Assembly (NCBI RefSeq): GCF_001663175.1
Contig: NZ_CP016033.1
Location: 1,426,001 to 1,490,000, forward strand
Direction of reading: 5' to 3'
DNA from: Erythrobacter neustonensis
GTDB lineage: Bacteria; Pseudomonadota; Alphaproteobacteria; Sphingomonadales; Sphingomonadaceae
Length of the DNA: 64,000 nucleotides
Every line of letters begins with the position of its first letter. Position 1 is the first letter of the stretch. Both the position numbers and the translations under genes were made by a program. This document shows, piece by piece, positions 46,143 to 54,662 of the stretch. A model generated the notes under the pieces. That model saw only the letters and a list, made by a program, of their open reading frames with translations. It did not search any database and had not been told where the DNA came from.

Positions 46143-47512
46143 CCGATTGCCTCGCTGCTGCGCACGGCAAGGTAGCGGTCGATCAGCTGCGGGCCGATGC
46201 TTTGCCACGGCGCTTCGAGCACATCGATGCCGAGCCGCCGCAGCCGGGTGAGCACCAGCTTTCGTTGCTGCGCGAGGCTGTCAGCGGTGACGCTGCGCGC
46301 CAGCGTGGCGATATCGGCGGGCGGGGCGGCGACCAGCGCCTCGACCTCGCTGTCGGCCATGGTGACGAACAGGACGAGATGCTTGCCCACCAGCCGCCCG
46401 AGGCTCTCGACCATCAGTTCGGCCGCGGTCGGATCAGTGAAGTCCGAAAACACCACCACCAGCGAGCGGCGTTTGAGCTTTGCGGTCAGGGTGGCGAGCG
46501 CGAGCGTGAAATTGGCCTCGGCTGGCTCGTAATCGAGGCCCCCCGCGGCGCTTTGCAGGCGGTGAAAGGCGCGCGCATCAGTGATGAAGGGGGTCATGAT
46601 CTGCGGGCGGCGGGCAAAGCCGAACAGCGCCACCCGGTCGCCGCCCTTCAATGCGACATAGGCGCAGGCCAATGCCGCGGAAACCGCGCGGTCGATTCGC
46701 GGCAGCCCGTCGACCGGCTCGCACATCGCCTGCCCGCAATCGAAGGCGAACACGATCTGGTTGTTGCGCTCGCTCTCGTTCTCGCGCGCGAACAGACGGG
46801 TGTGGCGCGCGCTGGCCTTCCAGTCGATCCGGCGGCGGTCCATCCCAGGCTCGTATTCGCTCAGGGCCTCGAACTGCGTGCCTTCGCCCCGGATCCGGCG
46901 GTTGATGAGGCCGATCTGGGCGTTGCGCAGGAAGGTCTGCATGTCGGGCGAACGCACCGGCGATAGATCGGGCCAGATCCGCACGCGGCGATCGAGCGCA
47001 AAGTCCGCCTGCCGCGCGCCCAGACCCAGCGGGCCTTCCCAGCGCACCCACACCCGTTCGACCAGCGCGGTGCCGCGGCGGGTGGGGGTGAGGGTGGTCT
47101 GCGCCTTCCAGTCATCGCCGAGGGGATCCGGCGCGAGCGCAAGCGCTATGCGGCCATCAGCGGCAAGGCGCGGATCGCAGGCGAGCGCGGCTTCGGCGCG
47201 GCGCGGCTGGCGGCCCGCAAAGCGCGCGGCGACCGCCAGCGTGGCGGGCTGGCCGACCTCGATATCGTCGGCGATGCGGATGTCCCAATCGGCCAGCCGC
47301 CCGCTCGCCAATCCGTCCGCGATTATCAGCGCGAGCAACGCCAGCGCCAGCAGCGGGGCCGCGACCCATGCGCCGGGCGCAGTGGCGGCGATCACCACCG
47401 CCACCGGGGCAAGCGCCGCCGCGGCCCACGCCGCACGCTCGGTCGGCGCGACGATCAGCAGAGAGCGCAGGCGCGCCGCAAGCGACCGGACAAGGCGCAG
47501 CGCGCGGCTCAC
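46139..47512 (-). CDS. DUF58 protein
   Basis: 457 residues from a GTG at 47512, one nt after the MoxR stop; a GAGG lies at that junction. Two N-terminal membrane helices (about 25-65) are followed by a beta domain and the DUF58 hallmark SEYEPGMDRRRIDWKASAR. A von Willebrand-A-like region comes next (VFAFDCGQAMCEP, VVVFSDFTDPTAAEL). DUF58 proteins are standard partners of MoxR ATPases and likely bind metal through the VWA-type site. It is joined to the SpoIIM-like gene by an ATGA overlap. Confidence 0.9.
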   Translation of the reverse strand: MSRALRLVRSLAARLRSLLIVAPTERAAWAAAALAPVAVVIAATAPGAWVAAPLLALALLALIIADGLASGRLADWDIRIADDIEVGQPATLAVAARFAGRQPRRAEAALACDPRLAADGRIALALAPDPLGDDWKAQTTLTPTRRGTALVERVWVRWEGPLGLGARQADFALDRRVRIWPDLSPVRSPDMQTFLRNAQIGLINRRIRGEGTQFEALSEYEPGMDRRRIDWKASARHTRLFARENESERNNQIVFAFDCGQAMCEPVDGLPRIDRAVSAALACAYVALKGGDRVALFGFARRPQIMTPFITDARAFHRLQSAAGGLDYEPAEANFTLALATLTAKLKRRSLVVVFSDFTDPTAAELMVESLGRLVGKHLVLFVTMADSEVEALVAAPPADIATLARSVTADSLAQQRKLVLTRLRRLGIDVLEAPWQSIGPQLIDRYLAVRSSEAIG

Positions 47513-47513
47513 C

Positions 47514-48476
47514 TCAGCGCGGGGCCTCGGTTGCTTCGACCAGATCGGCGACCAGTGCTTCCATGTCGCGCCCTTCGATTTCGGCCGCGGGCGAGAGCGT
47601 GAGGCGGTGGCGCAGCACGGGCACGGCAAGCGCCTTCACATCATCGGGGATCACATATTCGCGCCCCTCCAGCGCGGCGCGCGCGCGGGCCGCACCGGCA
47701 AGGAGCACTGCGGCGCGCGGCGAGGCGCCGACGATGAGTTCGCCATGTTCGCGGGTCGCACGGATCAGGCGCACGACATAGCGCGTGATCTCGTCCGCGA
47801 CCGTCACCTGATCGAGCGCCGCGCTGGCCGCGGCAAGTCCGGCGGCATCGGTCACCGCGGTGACGCCGAGATCGGCGGGCCGCTGCGGGCCCGAACGCTT
47901 GCCATAGGTCGCCACGATCCGCGCCTCTTCGTCCTCTGCCGGATAGGGGACGAGCAGCTTGAACAGGAACCGGTCAAGCTGCGCTTCGGGAAGCGGATAG
48001 ACGCCCTGGTTCTCGATCGGGTTCTGGGTTGCGACCACCATGAACCTTGCGGGCAGCGCGTGCGTTTCCCCGTCGAGCGTGACGCGGCGCTCCTGCATCG
48101 CTTCGAGCAGCGCGGCCTGTGTCTTGGGCGGGGTGCGGTTGATTTCATCCGCCAGCAACAGGTCGCAGAACACCGGCCCGCGCGTCAGCGTGAATTGGCT
48201 GGTCTGGAAGTTGAACAGGTTCGATCCCAGAATATCGCCCGGCAGAAGATCGGGGGTGAACTGGATCCGTCCGAAATCGAGGCCGAGCGTTGTCGCAAAA
48301 CTCTGCGCGAGAAAGGTCTTGGCGGTGCCCGGCGGCCCTTCGAGCAGCACGTGGCCTTCGGCGAGCATCGCGGTCAGCAGCATGTCGACCATCGCCTCCT
48401 GCCCGACGATCGCCTTGGCGATCTGGCTGCGGATGGCGCCGGCAAGGCTGCGGACATCGTCAAGGGTCATCGTCAT
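47514..48476 (-). CDS. MoxR-family AAA+ ATPase
   Basis: 320 residues. Walker A is EGPPGTAKTFLAQ (about 46-58), Walker B is LLLADEINRTPPKTQAALLEAM, sensor 1 is VVATQNPIENQGVYPLPEAQL, and LDRFLFKLLVPYP follows. MoxR ATPases act as chaperone-like machines on VWA-domain partners, here probably DUF58. The ATGA overlap with DUF4350 upstream and 1-nt spacing to DUF58 downstream place it in the centre of the operon. Confidence 0.94.
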   Translation of the reverse strand: MTMTLDDVRSLAGAIRSQIAKAIVGQEAMVDMLLTAMLAEGHVLLEGPPGTAKTFLAQSFATTLGLDFGRIQFTPDLLPGDILGSNLFNFQTSQFTLTRGPVFCDLLLADEINRTPPKTQAALLEAMQERRVTLDGETHALPARFMVVATQNPIENQGVYPLPEAQLDRFLFKLLVPYPAEDEEARIVATYGKRSGPQRPADLGVTAVTDAAGLAAASAALDQVTVADEITRYVVRLIRATREHGELIVGASPRAAVLLAGAARARAALEGREYVIPDDVKALAVPVLRHRLTLSPAAEIEGRDMEALVADLVEATEAPR

Positions 48477-49816
48477 CGGGGTCTTTCGGTAAGCCGGGTG
48501 GCAAGATCGTCGAGGTTGCGGGCGGCGGCGACAAGATCGGCGGGGGTGCGTGCCGCCTCCAACCGCGCGGCGCGCGCCGTGAAGGGTTCTTCTTGCGGAA
48601 GGCGGCGGGCGAGCGCGCTATCGATCGCGGCCGCTTCGGCGCGCGCCAGCCCGAGGCGATCGGCAATGCGGCGCGCGGCCAGCGCGGCATAGGGCCTGCC
48701 CAGCAGTCCGAACCGGCGCGCGCGCAGGATCAGGCCCGCGCCATTGGTGATCAGCTGGCGCTTGCCAAAGGCGATGTCCGGCCCCGCGGGCGCTGCCGCC
48801 GGCCCGAAGCGCAGGAAGGCGCGCCAGCCCACGATCAGCAGCGCGGCCAGCAGGCTCAGCGTGGCGGCAAGGAACGGCGGGCGAAAGGCCAGCGTCAACA
48901 GGTTCTCGCTCGCCCCGAAGCCGTTCATCGTCATGTCGAAGGTTACCTCCTCGATCTCGCCATCGTCGGTCAGCGCATCGACCAATGCGATTGCGGCCGC
49001 CGCGCGGGCAGGGTCGGCAAGCCCGTAATTGTTGGCAAGATCGGGTTCGGCGAGCACGATCACCGGATAGGCATCGGGATCGGCCTTGCCCCCTTGCTGC
49101 GGTGTCACCGAGAACGCCAGCACCCGGCCATCGGGATCGGTGATGAGCGGTTGCTGCGCTTGTCCGGGGTCTCGCACCGCGAACGTCATTGCCGGGGTCG
49201 GCAACTTGCCCGCCCGGCCCATCCCGCGCCAGCGCGATTGCGGCGGCGCCGGCACAAGCGGCGCGCTGATCGCGCCCTGGGCGACCTCGACCGCGTCTTT
49301 CGGGTAAGGTGTGTGCGTGAAGGTGTATGGCGCGGGCAGATCCTCGGCCCACCGCGCCGGCAGTGTGCCCTCGAGCGTTACCCAGCCGCGCTTGAATGCG
49401 CCCCGCGCCTCGGGCGACATATTCTGCCCCGGCGCGCTTGCCTGCCACTTGGGCACGATCAGCAGGGTCGGCCCCTGATAGACGCGGCTGGTGAGGATGT
49501 CGGCCACGGCGTCGGCATCGGCTGCGTGCGGCGGGGCGAGCACCAGCAGGCCATTGGTGGCAAGGCCCGCGCGGCTGCGCGAACGTTCGACCGCATAGCC
49601 CTGCGCCTCGACCAGCCGCACGAGGCCCGAATAGCCGTTGAGCCCGTTGGCTGCGGCGTGCCCCTCGCCGCGGTTGCCGCTTCCGCCAAGCTCGGCGCCC
49701 GAGCCGATCAGCCACAGCATCGCCAGAAACAGCAGGAACCCGCCACCCACCAGAGCCAGGGCTCCGGCCTTGGAGAATGCCGCAGGGCGTGCGGGCGTTA
49801 TCGCAGCGGCGTTCAT
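48473..49816 (-). CDS. DUF4350 protein
   Basis: 447 residues. One N-terminal membrane helix (about 17-38, LALVGGGFLLFLAMLWLIGSG) precedes a periplasmic Rossmann-like segment (NGYSGLVRLVEAQGYAVER, LLVLAPPHAADADAVADIL). A second helix near 340 (FLAATLSLLAALLIVGW) leads to a cytoplasmic tail. DUF4350 proteins occur almost always with MoxR/DUF58 sets; no enzymatic activity is established. It shares ATGA overlaps with the DUF4129 and MoxR genes. Confidence 0.85.
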   Translation of the reverse strand: MNAAAITPARPAAFSKAGALALVGGGFLLFLAMLWLIGSGAELGGSGNRGEGHAAANGLNGYSGLVRLVEAQGYAVERSRSRAGLATNGLLVLAPPHAADADAVADILTSRVYQGPTLLIVPKWQASAPGQNMSPEARGAFKRGWVTLEGTLPARWAEDLPAPYTFTHTPYPKDAVEVAQGAISAPLVPAPPQSRWRGMGRAGKLPTPAMTFAVRDPGQAQQPLITDPDGRVLAFSVTPQQGGKADPDAYPVIVLAEPDLANNYGLADPARAAAAIALVDALTDDGEIEEVTFDMTMNGFGASENLLTLAFRPPFLAATLSLLAALLIVGWRAFLRFGPAAAPAGPDIAFGKRQLITNGAGLILRARRFGLLGRPYAALAARRIADRLGLARAEAAAIDSALARRLPQEEPFTARAARLEAARTPADLVAAARNLDDLATRLTERPR

Positions 49817-50538
49817 GCGGGGCGCATCCCCGTTGCCGCGGCGCGTGCTTCGATCCGGGCGAGCGCGAATTCGGCATAGGCGCTGCGCGCTGCCTCCCAG
49901 TCACCGCGTTCGAGCGTGCGCAGGGCAAACAGCGAGGCTTCGACGCGGCCTGCGATCACCCGGAACGCGGTGCGCGCGGCGTCGGGCAATGCGGACAGCG
50001 CGGCAAGCTCGCGCGCGGTGGTCGACGGCTCGACCCAATCGGGCCGCACATCGCGGATCTGCGCGATGCTGCGGCGAAGCAACAGGTGCACCGCGGCATC
50101 ATACCGGCCTTCGGCGGCGAGCCGGTCGGCATCTTCGAGCAGCGCTGCCGCGGCGGCGGTATCGGGCTCCCAGACGCTTTCGCTCGGGCCATCGCCCGCC
50201 GCATTCCTGCGCCGCCCGAACCACGCCGGGTCGACCAGCTTCACCAGCAACGCCAGCGCAAACAGCGCGGCCGCACCTGCGAGCGCCCATTGCAGCCACC
50301 ACCACGATTGCCCCAGCATCGTGCCCACCGGGCCGAGCAGATCGCCAAGCCAGCCCAGCAGCCGGTCGAGCAACTGCGCAAACCAGCCCGGCTCGGGCGG
50401 CGGCGGCGGTGGGGGAGCGGTGACGGGAGCGAACTGGATATCGCTGTCGGCGCGCAATGCTTCCCATCCTGCCGGCGGCTGCGTGCCCACCGATTCGGCA
50501 GGCGGCCGGGACAGGTTGGGTGCGGCCGTTTTTATCAT
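49813..50538 (-). CDS. DUF4129-type membrane protein, first gene of MoxR operon
   Basis: 241 residues from the ATG at 50538 (MIKTAAPNLSRPP). A Pro-rich segment with eight prolines precedes a membrane helix (about 89-113, WWWLQWALAGAAALFALALL), then a helical cytoplasmic domain with EGRYDAAVHLLLRRSIAQIRD, the DUF4129 hallmark, and ARELAALSALPDAARTAF. No clear ribosome site precedes the ATG, so the start is uncertain. It overlaps DUF4350 by ATGA. It heads the operon 73 nt after the pheA stop. Confidence 0.8.
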   Translation of the reverse strand: MIKTAAPNLSRPPAESVGTQPPAGWEALRADSDIQFAPVTAPPPPPPPEPGWFAQLLDRLLGWLGDLLGPVGTMLGQSWWWLQWALAGAAALFALALLVKLVDPAWFGRRRNAAGDGPSESVWEPDTAAAAALLEDADRLAAEGRYDAAVHLLLRRSIAQIRDVRPDWVEPSTTARELAALSALPDAARTAFRVIAGRVEASLFALRTLERGDWEAARSAYAEFALARIEARAAATGMRPA

Positions 50539-50611
50539 CGCAGGCAAGGTGGTGGCATGGCGGACCTGCCTGCGCAACCCGAAAGCCCGAAGCCCGCTGC
50601 TGCAACCCGCG

Positions 50612-51517
50612 TCACCCGCGCGCGCGGCCCTGTTCGTAACTGCCCAGAATGCGCAATTCCTTGGAATGGAACGCACATTCTTCGAGCGCGCGGTCGACCG
50701 CCGGATCGCCCGGCGCGCCGATGATGTCGGCATAGAAGGTGGTCGCGGCAAAGCTGGTGCCCTGCTGGTAACTTTCCAGCTTGGTCATGTTGACGCCGTT
50801 GGTAGCGAACCCGCCTAGCGCCTTGTAAAGCGCGGCAGGGATGTTCTTCACCTCGAAGATGAAGGTCGTCATCACCGGCCGCCCAGCCAGCGCGCCCGGC
50901 GCCAGCGAATCGCGCGCGAGCACGACGAACCGCGTCATGTTGTCGGCGCTGTCCTCGACATTGTTCTCGATGATGGTCAGCCCGTAAAGCTCGGCGGCCA
51001 ATGCGGGCGCGATCGCCGCCACTGACAGGTCGCCGCGCTCGGCGACGTAGGCAGCCGCGCCCGCGGTGTCGGCATGGCTCAGGGGCACGATCCCGCGCTC
51101 ACGCAGATAATGGCGCGACTGGCCCAGCGCCTGGGGGTGCGAATAGGCCGCCTCGAAGCTGCGACCCGGTGCCGCCTCGCCCAGCGCCATCAGCGCATGG
51201 TGGATCGGCATGAAATATTCGCCGACGATGTGCAGCCCGCTTTCGGGCAGCAGAAAGTGGATATCTGCCACGCGGCCATGCTGCGAATTTTCGATCGGGA
51301 TGATCGCCGCGCCGCTGCGCCCGTCCTTCACCGCATCGAGCGCATCCTCGAAGCTGAAGCAGGGCAGGGGGGCAAGATCGGGACATGCTTCGGTCGCGGC
51401 GCGGTGCGAATTGGCCCCCGGCGAGCCCTGAAACGCGATCGCGCGCGCCGGATCGGCTGCGGCGACCTCCCGCATCCGGTCGACGATAGCAAGGGCAGGG
51501 CCGGGAAATGCGCGCAT
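50612..51517 (-). CDS. pheA: Prephenate dehydratase
   Basis: 301 residues, monofunctional. It makes phenylpyruvate from prephenate for phenylalanine synthesis. The catalytic domain (about 25-205) has AIAFQGSPGANSH, AAIIPIENSQHGRV and IENNVEDSADNMTRFVVL, with the Thr-Arg-Phe catalytic triplet. The ACT regulatory domain (about 215-295) carries the phenylalanine-binding region as KLESYQQGTSFA, where many enzymes read Glu-Ser-Arg-Pro; this alternative is what I expect in alphaproteobacteria. The start could also be Met15. Confidence 0.95.
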   Translation of the reverse strand: MRAFPGPALAIVDRMREVAAADPARAIAFQGSPGANSHRAATEACPDLAPLPCFSFEDALDAVKDGRSGAAIIPIENSQHGRVADIHFLLPESGLHIVGEYFMPIHHALMALGEAAPGRSFEAAYSHPQALGQSRHYLRERGIVPLSHADTAGAAAYVAERGDLSVAAIAPALAAELYGLTIIENNVEDSADNMTRFVVLARDSLAPGALAGRPVMTTFIFEVKNIPAALYKALGGFATNGVNMTKLESYQQGTSFAATTFYADIIGAPGDPAVDRALEECAFHSKELRILGSYEQGRARG

Positions 51518-51635
51518 GATCCCCGCCGCCTATAGGCCTGTGCCCCCGGCGGCAAGCCTGCTTGCAAAAGCCGCAAGATTTCCTGCCACGATCAGTCTTG
51601 CGCAGCCCGCTGGCCGTCACTAAAGACCGCGCGGG

Positions 51636-52325
51636 ATGACACAGGACAACTCTTCGCAGGAAAACGCTGGCAGCCGGAATGGTGGCGGCGATCTGTTCAA
51701 CACCGCCGCAGGCTGGGTGCTGTTCGCAGCCGGTCTTGGCTTGGGTCTTTCGATCCTGTCGGGCAAGTATTTCCACGGCGACAAGCCGGAACGGCCCGAG
51801 AAGCTCGGCTATGTGATCGAAGGCGCGGTCGAGGACACCGGCGGCGCTGCCGAAGTGTCGATCGCCGATGCGCTCAACGCGATGCCCGCCGCCGATCTGG
51901 TTGCCGCAGGCGAAAAGGCCTTTGCCAAGTGCCAGAGCTGCCACACGATCAATGCGGGCGGTGCGAACGGCATCGGCCCCAACCTTTACGGCACCATGGG
52001 CAAGGCGCTCGGCAGCCACGCAGGCTTCGCTTACAGCGCGGAGCTGAAGGCCAAGGGCGGCACCTGGGATTGGGAGGCTATGAACGCCTGGCTCAAGAAC
52101 CCCAAGGCCTATGTCCCCGGCACCAAGATGAGCTTTGCCGGCCTGTCGAAGGTTGAAGATCGCGCCGCGATCGCGGCCTATCTGAATGCGCAGGGTTCGA
52201 ACCTGCCGTTCCCGGCAGCTTCCGCGCCCGCCGCCGCACCCGAGGGTGAAGCCACCCCTGCAGCCGGCGAAACCCCTGCAGCCGGCGAAACGCCCGCTGC
52301 CGACGCGACCCCGGCAGCGCAGTAA
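51636..52325 (+). CDS. Membrane-anchored cytochrome c (CycM-like)
   Basis: 229 residues. One N-terminal helix (about 25-43, GWVLFAAGLGLGLSILSG) serves as an uncleaved anchor, then a class I cytochrome c domain (about 85-190). The haem site is Cys99-Gln-Ser-Cys102-His103 and the likely axial Met is Met165 in GTKMSFAGL. The tail is a repeat of TPAAGE units. It carries electrons between the bc1 complex and a terminal oxidase in the periplasm. It diverges from pheA and is convergent with rlmE. Confidence 0.93.
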   Translation: MTQDNSSQENAGSRNGGGDLFNTAAGWVLFAAGLGLGLSILSGKYFHGDKPERPEKLGYVIEGAVEDTGGAAEVSIADALNAMPAADLVAAGEKAFAKCQSCHTINAGGANGIGPNLYGTMGKALGSHAGFAYSAELKAKGGTWDWEAMNAWLKNPKAYVPGTKMSFAGLSKVEDRAAIAAYLNAQGSNLPFPAASAPAAAPEGEATPAAGETPAAGETPAADATPAAQ

Positions 52326-52349
52326 GCCTGCCGGATAGGGGAAGGGGAA

Positions 52350-52364
52350 GGGGCGTCACGCCCC
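52350..52364. terminator. Small GC hairpin between cytochrome c and rlmE genes
   Basis: GGGGCG-TCA-CGCCCC, 6-bp stem, tight loop, overlapping the rlmE stop codon. It is a weak candidate for 3'-end definition of both convergent genes. Confidence 0.35.
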
Positions 52365-53021
52365 CCCCTTGAATCCTTGCGCGATCACATACCACTCCGA
52401 CGAGCCCTTGCGGCTCGCCGGGGGTTTTGCGTGTTTGACCGTGGCGAAATTGCGCTTGAGCAGCGCGAGCAGATCGGCATCGGTCCCGCCTGCCAGCACC
52501 TTGGCAACGAAGGCGCCGCCGGGCGCAAGGTTCTCGGTCGCGAACCACACGGCCGCCTCGACCAGTCCCATCGTGCGCAAGTGATCGGTCTGCTTGTGGC
52601 CGACGGTGTTCGCCGCCATGTCGGACATGACGAGATCGGGCGGCCCGCCCAGCGCATCGGCGAGCGCCGCAGGCGCTTCGTCGGCCATGAAATCCATCTG
52701 GAAGATCGTCACCCCTTCGAGCGGCTCCACCGGCAGGAGGTCGATCCCTACCACCTCGGCCTTGGGCTTCCTGGCGCGCACGACCTGGCTCCACCCGCCC
52801 GGTGCGATCCCCAGATCGACCACGCGGGTCGCGCTTTTCAGCAGCCCGAATTTCTCGTCGAGCTCGATCAGCTTGTAGGCCGCGCGGCTGCGATAGCCGT
52901 CGGCCTTGGCCTGCCTGACGTAAGGATCGTTGAGCTGGCGTTCGAGCCAGCGCACCTGGCTCGCGGTGCGGCCCTTGGCGGTCTTGACCCGCTTGCCCGG
53001 TTCCTTGGCCCCGCGCGTCAT
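52356..53021 (-). CDS. rlmE: 23S rRNA (uridine-2'-O-)-methyltransferase
   Basis: 221-residue RrmJ/FtsJ enzyme that methylates the ribose of U2552 (E. coli numbering) in the 50S A-loop. The SAM site is VVDLGIAPGGWSQV. Catalytic Lys-Asp-Lys-Glu positions are suggested by YRSRAAYKLIELDEKF, DLVMSDMAANTVG, FVAKVLAGG and the Ser-Ser-Glu-Trp end. The start at 53021 (MTRGAKEPGKRVK) overlaps the ppx stop by ATGA; the longer frame upstream reads through ppx and is rejected. Confidence 0.93.
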   Translation of the reverse strand: MTRGAKEPGKRVKTAKGRTASQVRWLERQLNDPYVRQAKADGYRSRAAYKLIELDEKFGLLKSATRVVDLGIAPGGWSQVVRARKPKAEVVGIDLLPVEPLEGVTIFQMDFMADEAPAALADALGGPPDLVMSDMAANTVGHKQTDHLRTMGLVEAAVWFATENLAPGGAFVAKVLAGGTDADLLALLKRNFATVKHAKPPASRKGSSEWYVIAQGFKGGA

Positions 53022-54301
53022 CGCACCAACCCTCCGGTGGGCTTGGTGCTGCGCTGTCTGATTAAGGCTTTCAATGTCTGCTCCGACTGGCGCTCTGCGG
53101 CCATGATGCTTCTGAGGATGCCCTCGCGGATACCGCGATCGGCGACGCCGAGACGGCGCGCGGGCCACAGGTCGAGAATCGCTTCGAGGATCGCGCAACC
53201 GGCGACCACCAGATCCGCGCGGTCCTGCCCGATGCAGGGCAGCGTCGCGCGTTCGAACGGGGTCATCACGCTCAACCTTTCGCTGATCCCGCGCATCTCG
53301 CTTGCAGGGACGATCAGCCCGTCGACCGCCTTGCGGTCATAGCTCGGCAATTCGAGGTAGAGGCTGGCGAGCGTTGTCACCGTGCCGCTGGTGCCGAGCA
53401 GGCGGATATCGGGATGGCGGGCGGTGTCTGCGACTCGCGCGGCAAAGGGCGCGAAACTGTCGGCAACGAGTTTGCGCATCCGGGCAAAGCGGGCGATCCG
53501 CGCCGCCTCGCTGTCTTCGCCGCGGCCCACCGTGTCGGTCAGCGACACCACGCCCCACGGCACGCTCTGCCAGTCGAGAATGCGCGGCACGCGGCTGCGG
53601 GCATCGGGTTCGACCAGCACCAGTTCGGTCGATCCGCCGCCGATATCGAAGATCACCGCAGGGCCGTTGCCCGATTCGAGCAGGATATGGCAGCCCAGCA
53701 CCGCCAGCCGCGCCTCTTCCTCGGCGCTGATGATATCGAGCGCGATCCCGGTTTCGCGGCGCACCCGTTCGATGAATTCATGGCCATTGCTGGCCCTGCG
53801 ACACGCCTCGGTCGCGACGCTGCGCGCAAGGCGGACATTGCGGCGTTGCAGCTTGTCGGCGCAGATCGTCAGCGCGCCCAGCGTGCGCTCCATCGCCGCA
53901 TCGGACAGGCGCCCGCTGGTCGCCAGTCCCTCGCCCAGCTTCACCACGCGGCTGAAGGCATCGATCACGGTGAAGTCTCGCCCCGACGGGCGCGCGATCA
54001 GCAGGCGGCAATTGTTGGTGCCCAGATCGAGCGCGGCATAGGCCTCGCCATTGGCCGGGCCCTTGAAGGCGGTGATGTCGGCAAGGTCGGGCTGCGCGCG
54101 GGTGACCGCGGCCTTGTTGGCCACACGCGCACCGCGCCGCGGGTCGCCGCCTGCACCTTTGGCGCGAGGCTCCCGCCCGCCGGGATTGCGCGAATCGGAC
54201 TGGGGAGGGCGTTTGTAGCGGAAATCGGCTACCTTACCGGACTTGCCGCCCCGTTTTTTCCCAGCATTCTTGTTTCTGTCCGGCGGGAGTGTTTCCGCCA
54301 T
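53018..54301 (-). CDS. ppx: Ppx/GppA-family phosphatase
   Basis: 427 residues. A long basic, probably unstructured N-terminus (about 1-75, rich in Lys/Arg/Gly) precedes the ASKHA-type core. Signatures are ALDLGTNNCRLLIARP, RSVATEACRRASN and AVIFDIGGGSTELVLVE, then LGTSGTVTTLASLYLEL. The family splits exopolyphosphate or pppGpp; which one applies is not readable. ppx is used loosely. It is coupled to rlmE by ATGA and diverges from the tRNA region. Confidence 0.88.
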   Translation of the reverse strand: MAETLPPDRNKNAGKKRGGKSGKVADFRYKRPPQSDSRNPGGREPRAKGAGGDPRRGARVANKAAVTRAQPDLADITAFKGPANGEAYAALDLGTNNCRLLIARPSGRDFTVIDAFSRVVKLGEGLATSGRLSDAAMERTLGALTICADKLQRRNVRLARSVATEACRRASNGHEFIERVRRETGIALDIISAEEEARLAVLGCHILLESGNGPAVIFDIGGGSTELVLVEPDARSRVPRILDWQSVPWGVVSLTDTVGRGEDSEAARIARFARMRKLVADSFAPFAARVADTARHPDIRLLGTSGTVTTLASLYLELPSYDRKAVDGLIVPASEMRGISERLSVMTPFERATLPCIGQDRADLVVAGCAILEAILDLWPARRLGVADRGIREGILRSIMAAERQSEQTLKALIRQRSTKPTGGLVR

Positions 54302-54411
54302 GATCGCATTACTTTCATATCACCGCACGCGAACCCGTGGTGTGTGCGGCACTTGGGGCCAAGCTACTCCAAGCATTCCGCCAGAGCAAGCATCACGGGC
54401 AAAGCGAGCGC

Positions 54412-54440
54412 TTGACCTTCGCGCCGCGCGAAACTAGGGA
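54412..54440 (+). promoter_or_regulatory. Possible tRNA-Gln promoter
   Basis: TTGACC (54412-54417), 17-nt spacer, TAGGGA (54435-54440). This would start transcription about 38 nt before the mature tRNA. Confidence 0.35.
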
Positions 54441-54484
54441 GCGCGCTCGCCGACGCCGCCGGATTCTTTCAGGCGGCCCGATGA

Positions 54485-54558
54485 TGCCCCGTCCTCTAAT
54501 GGTAAGAGAGCGGACTCTGACTCCGTCAATCAAGGTTCGAATCCTTGCGGGGCATCCA
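54485..54558 (+). tRNA. tRNA-Gln (anticodon CTG)
   Basis: Acceptor stem TGCCCCG (54485-54491) with CGGGGCA (54548-54554), CCA encoded (54556-54558). D-arm CTCT-AATGGTA-AGAG. Anticodon arm GCGGA-CTCTGAC-TCCGT, giving anticodon CTG for CAG codons. T-arm CAAGG-TTCGAAT-CCTTG. All four stems pair. Confidence 0.93.
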
Positions 54559-54580
54559 GCGACACCACTCTTCATCGCAA

Positions 54581-54596
54581 TGTTTCACGTGAAACA
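54581..54596. other. parS centromere site
   Basis: TGTTTCACGTGAAACA, a perfect 16-bp palindrome identical to the widely conserved chromosomal parS consensus bound by ParB. It sits between tRNA-Gln and the LOG-family gene, outside coding DNA. It implies closeness to the origin. parA and parB are not in the window. Confidence 0.9.
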
Positions 54597-54662
54597 CCGC
54601 CACTGGCCGGGGGCAAGCCTCGCCTATTGCGGGTCTAACCGGGGTCTGGCAGGGGTCTGGAC

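Noticed and set aside
44131..46170. 679-codon reading of the RDD frame
   Set aside because: The upstream two thirds is a shadow over the SpoIIM-like gene; the RDD start at 45063 is set by an ATGA overlap.
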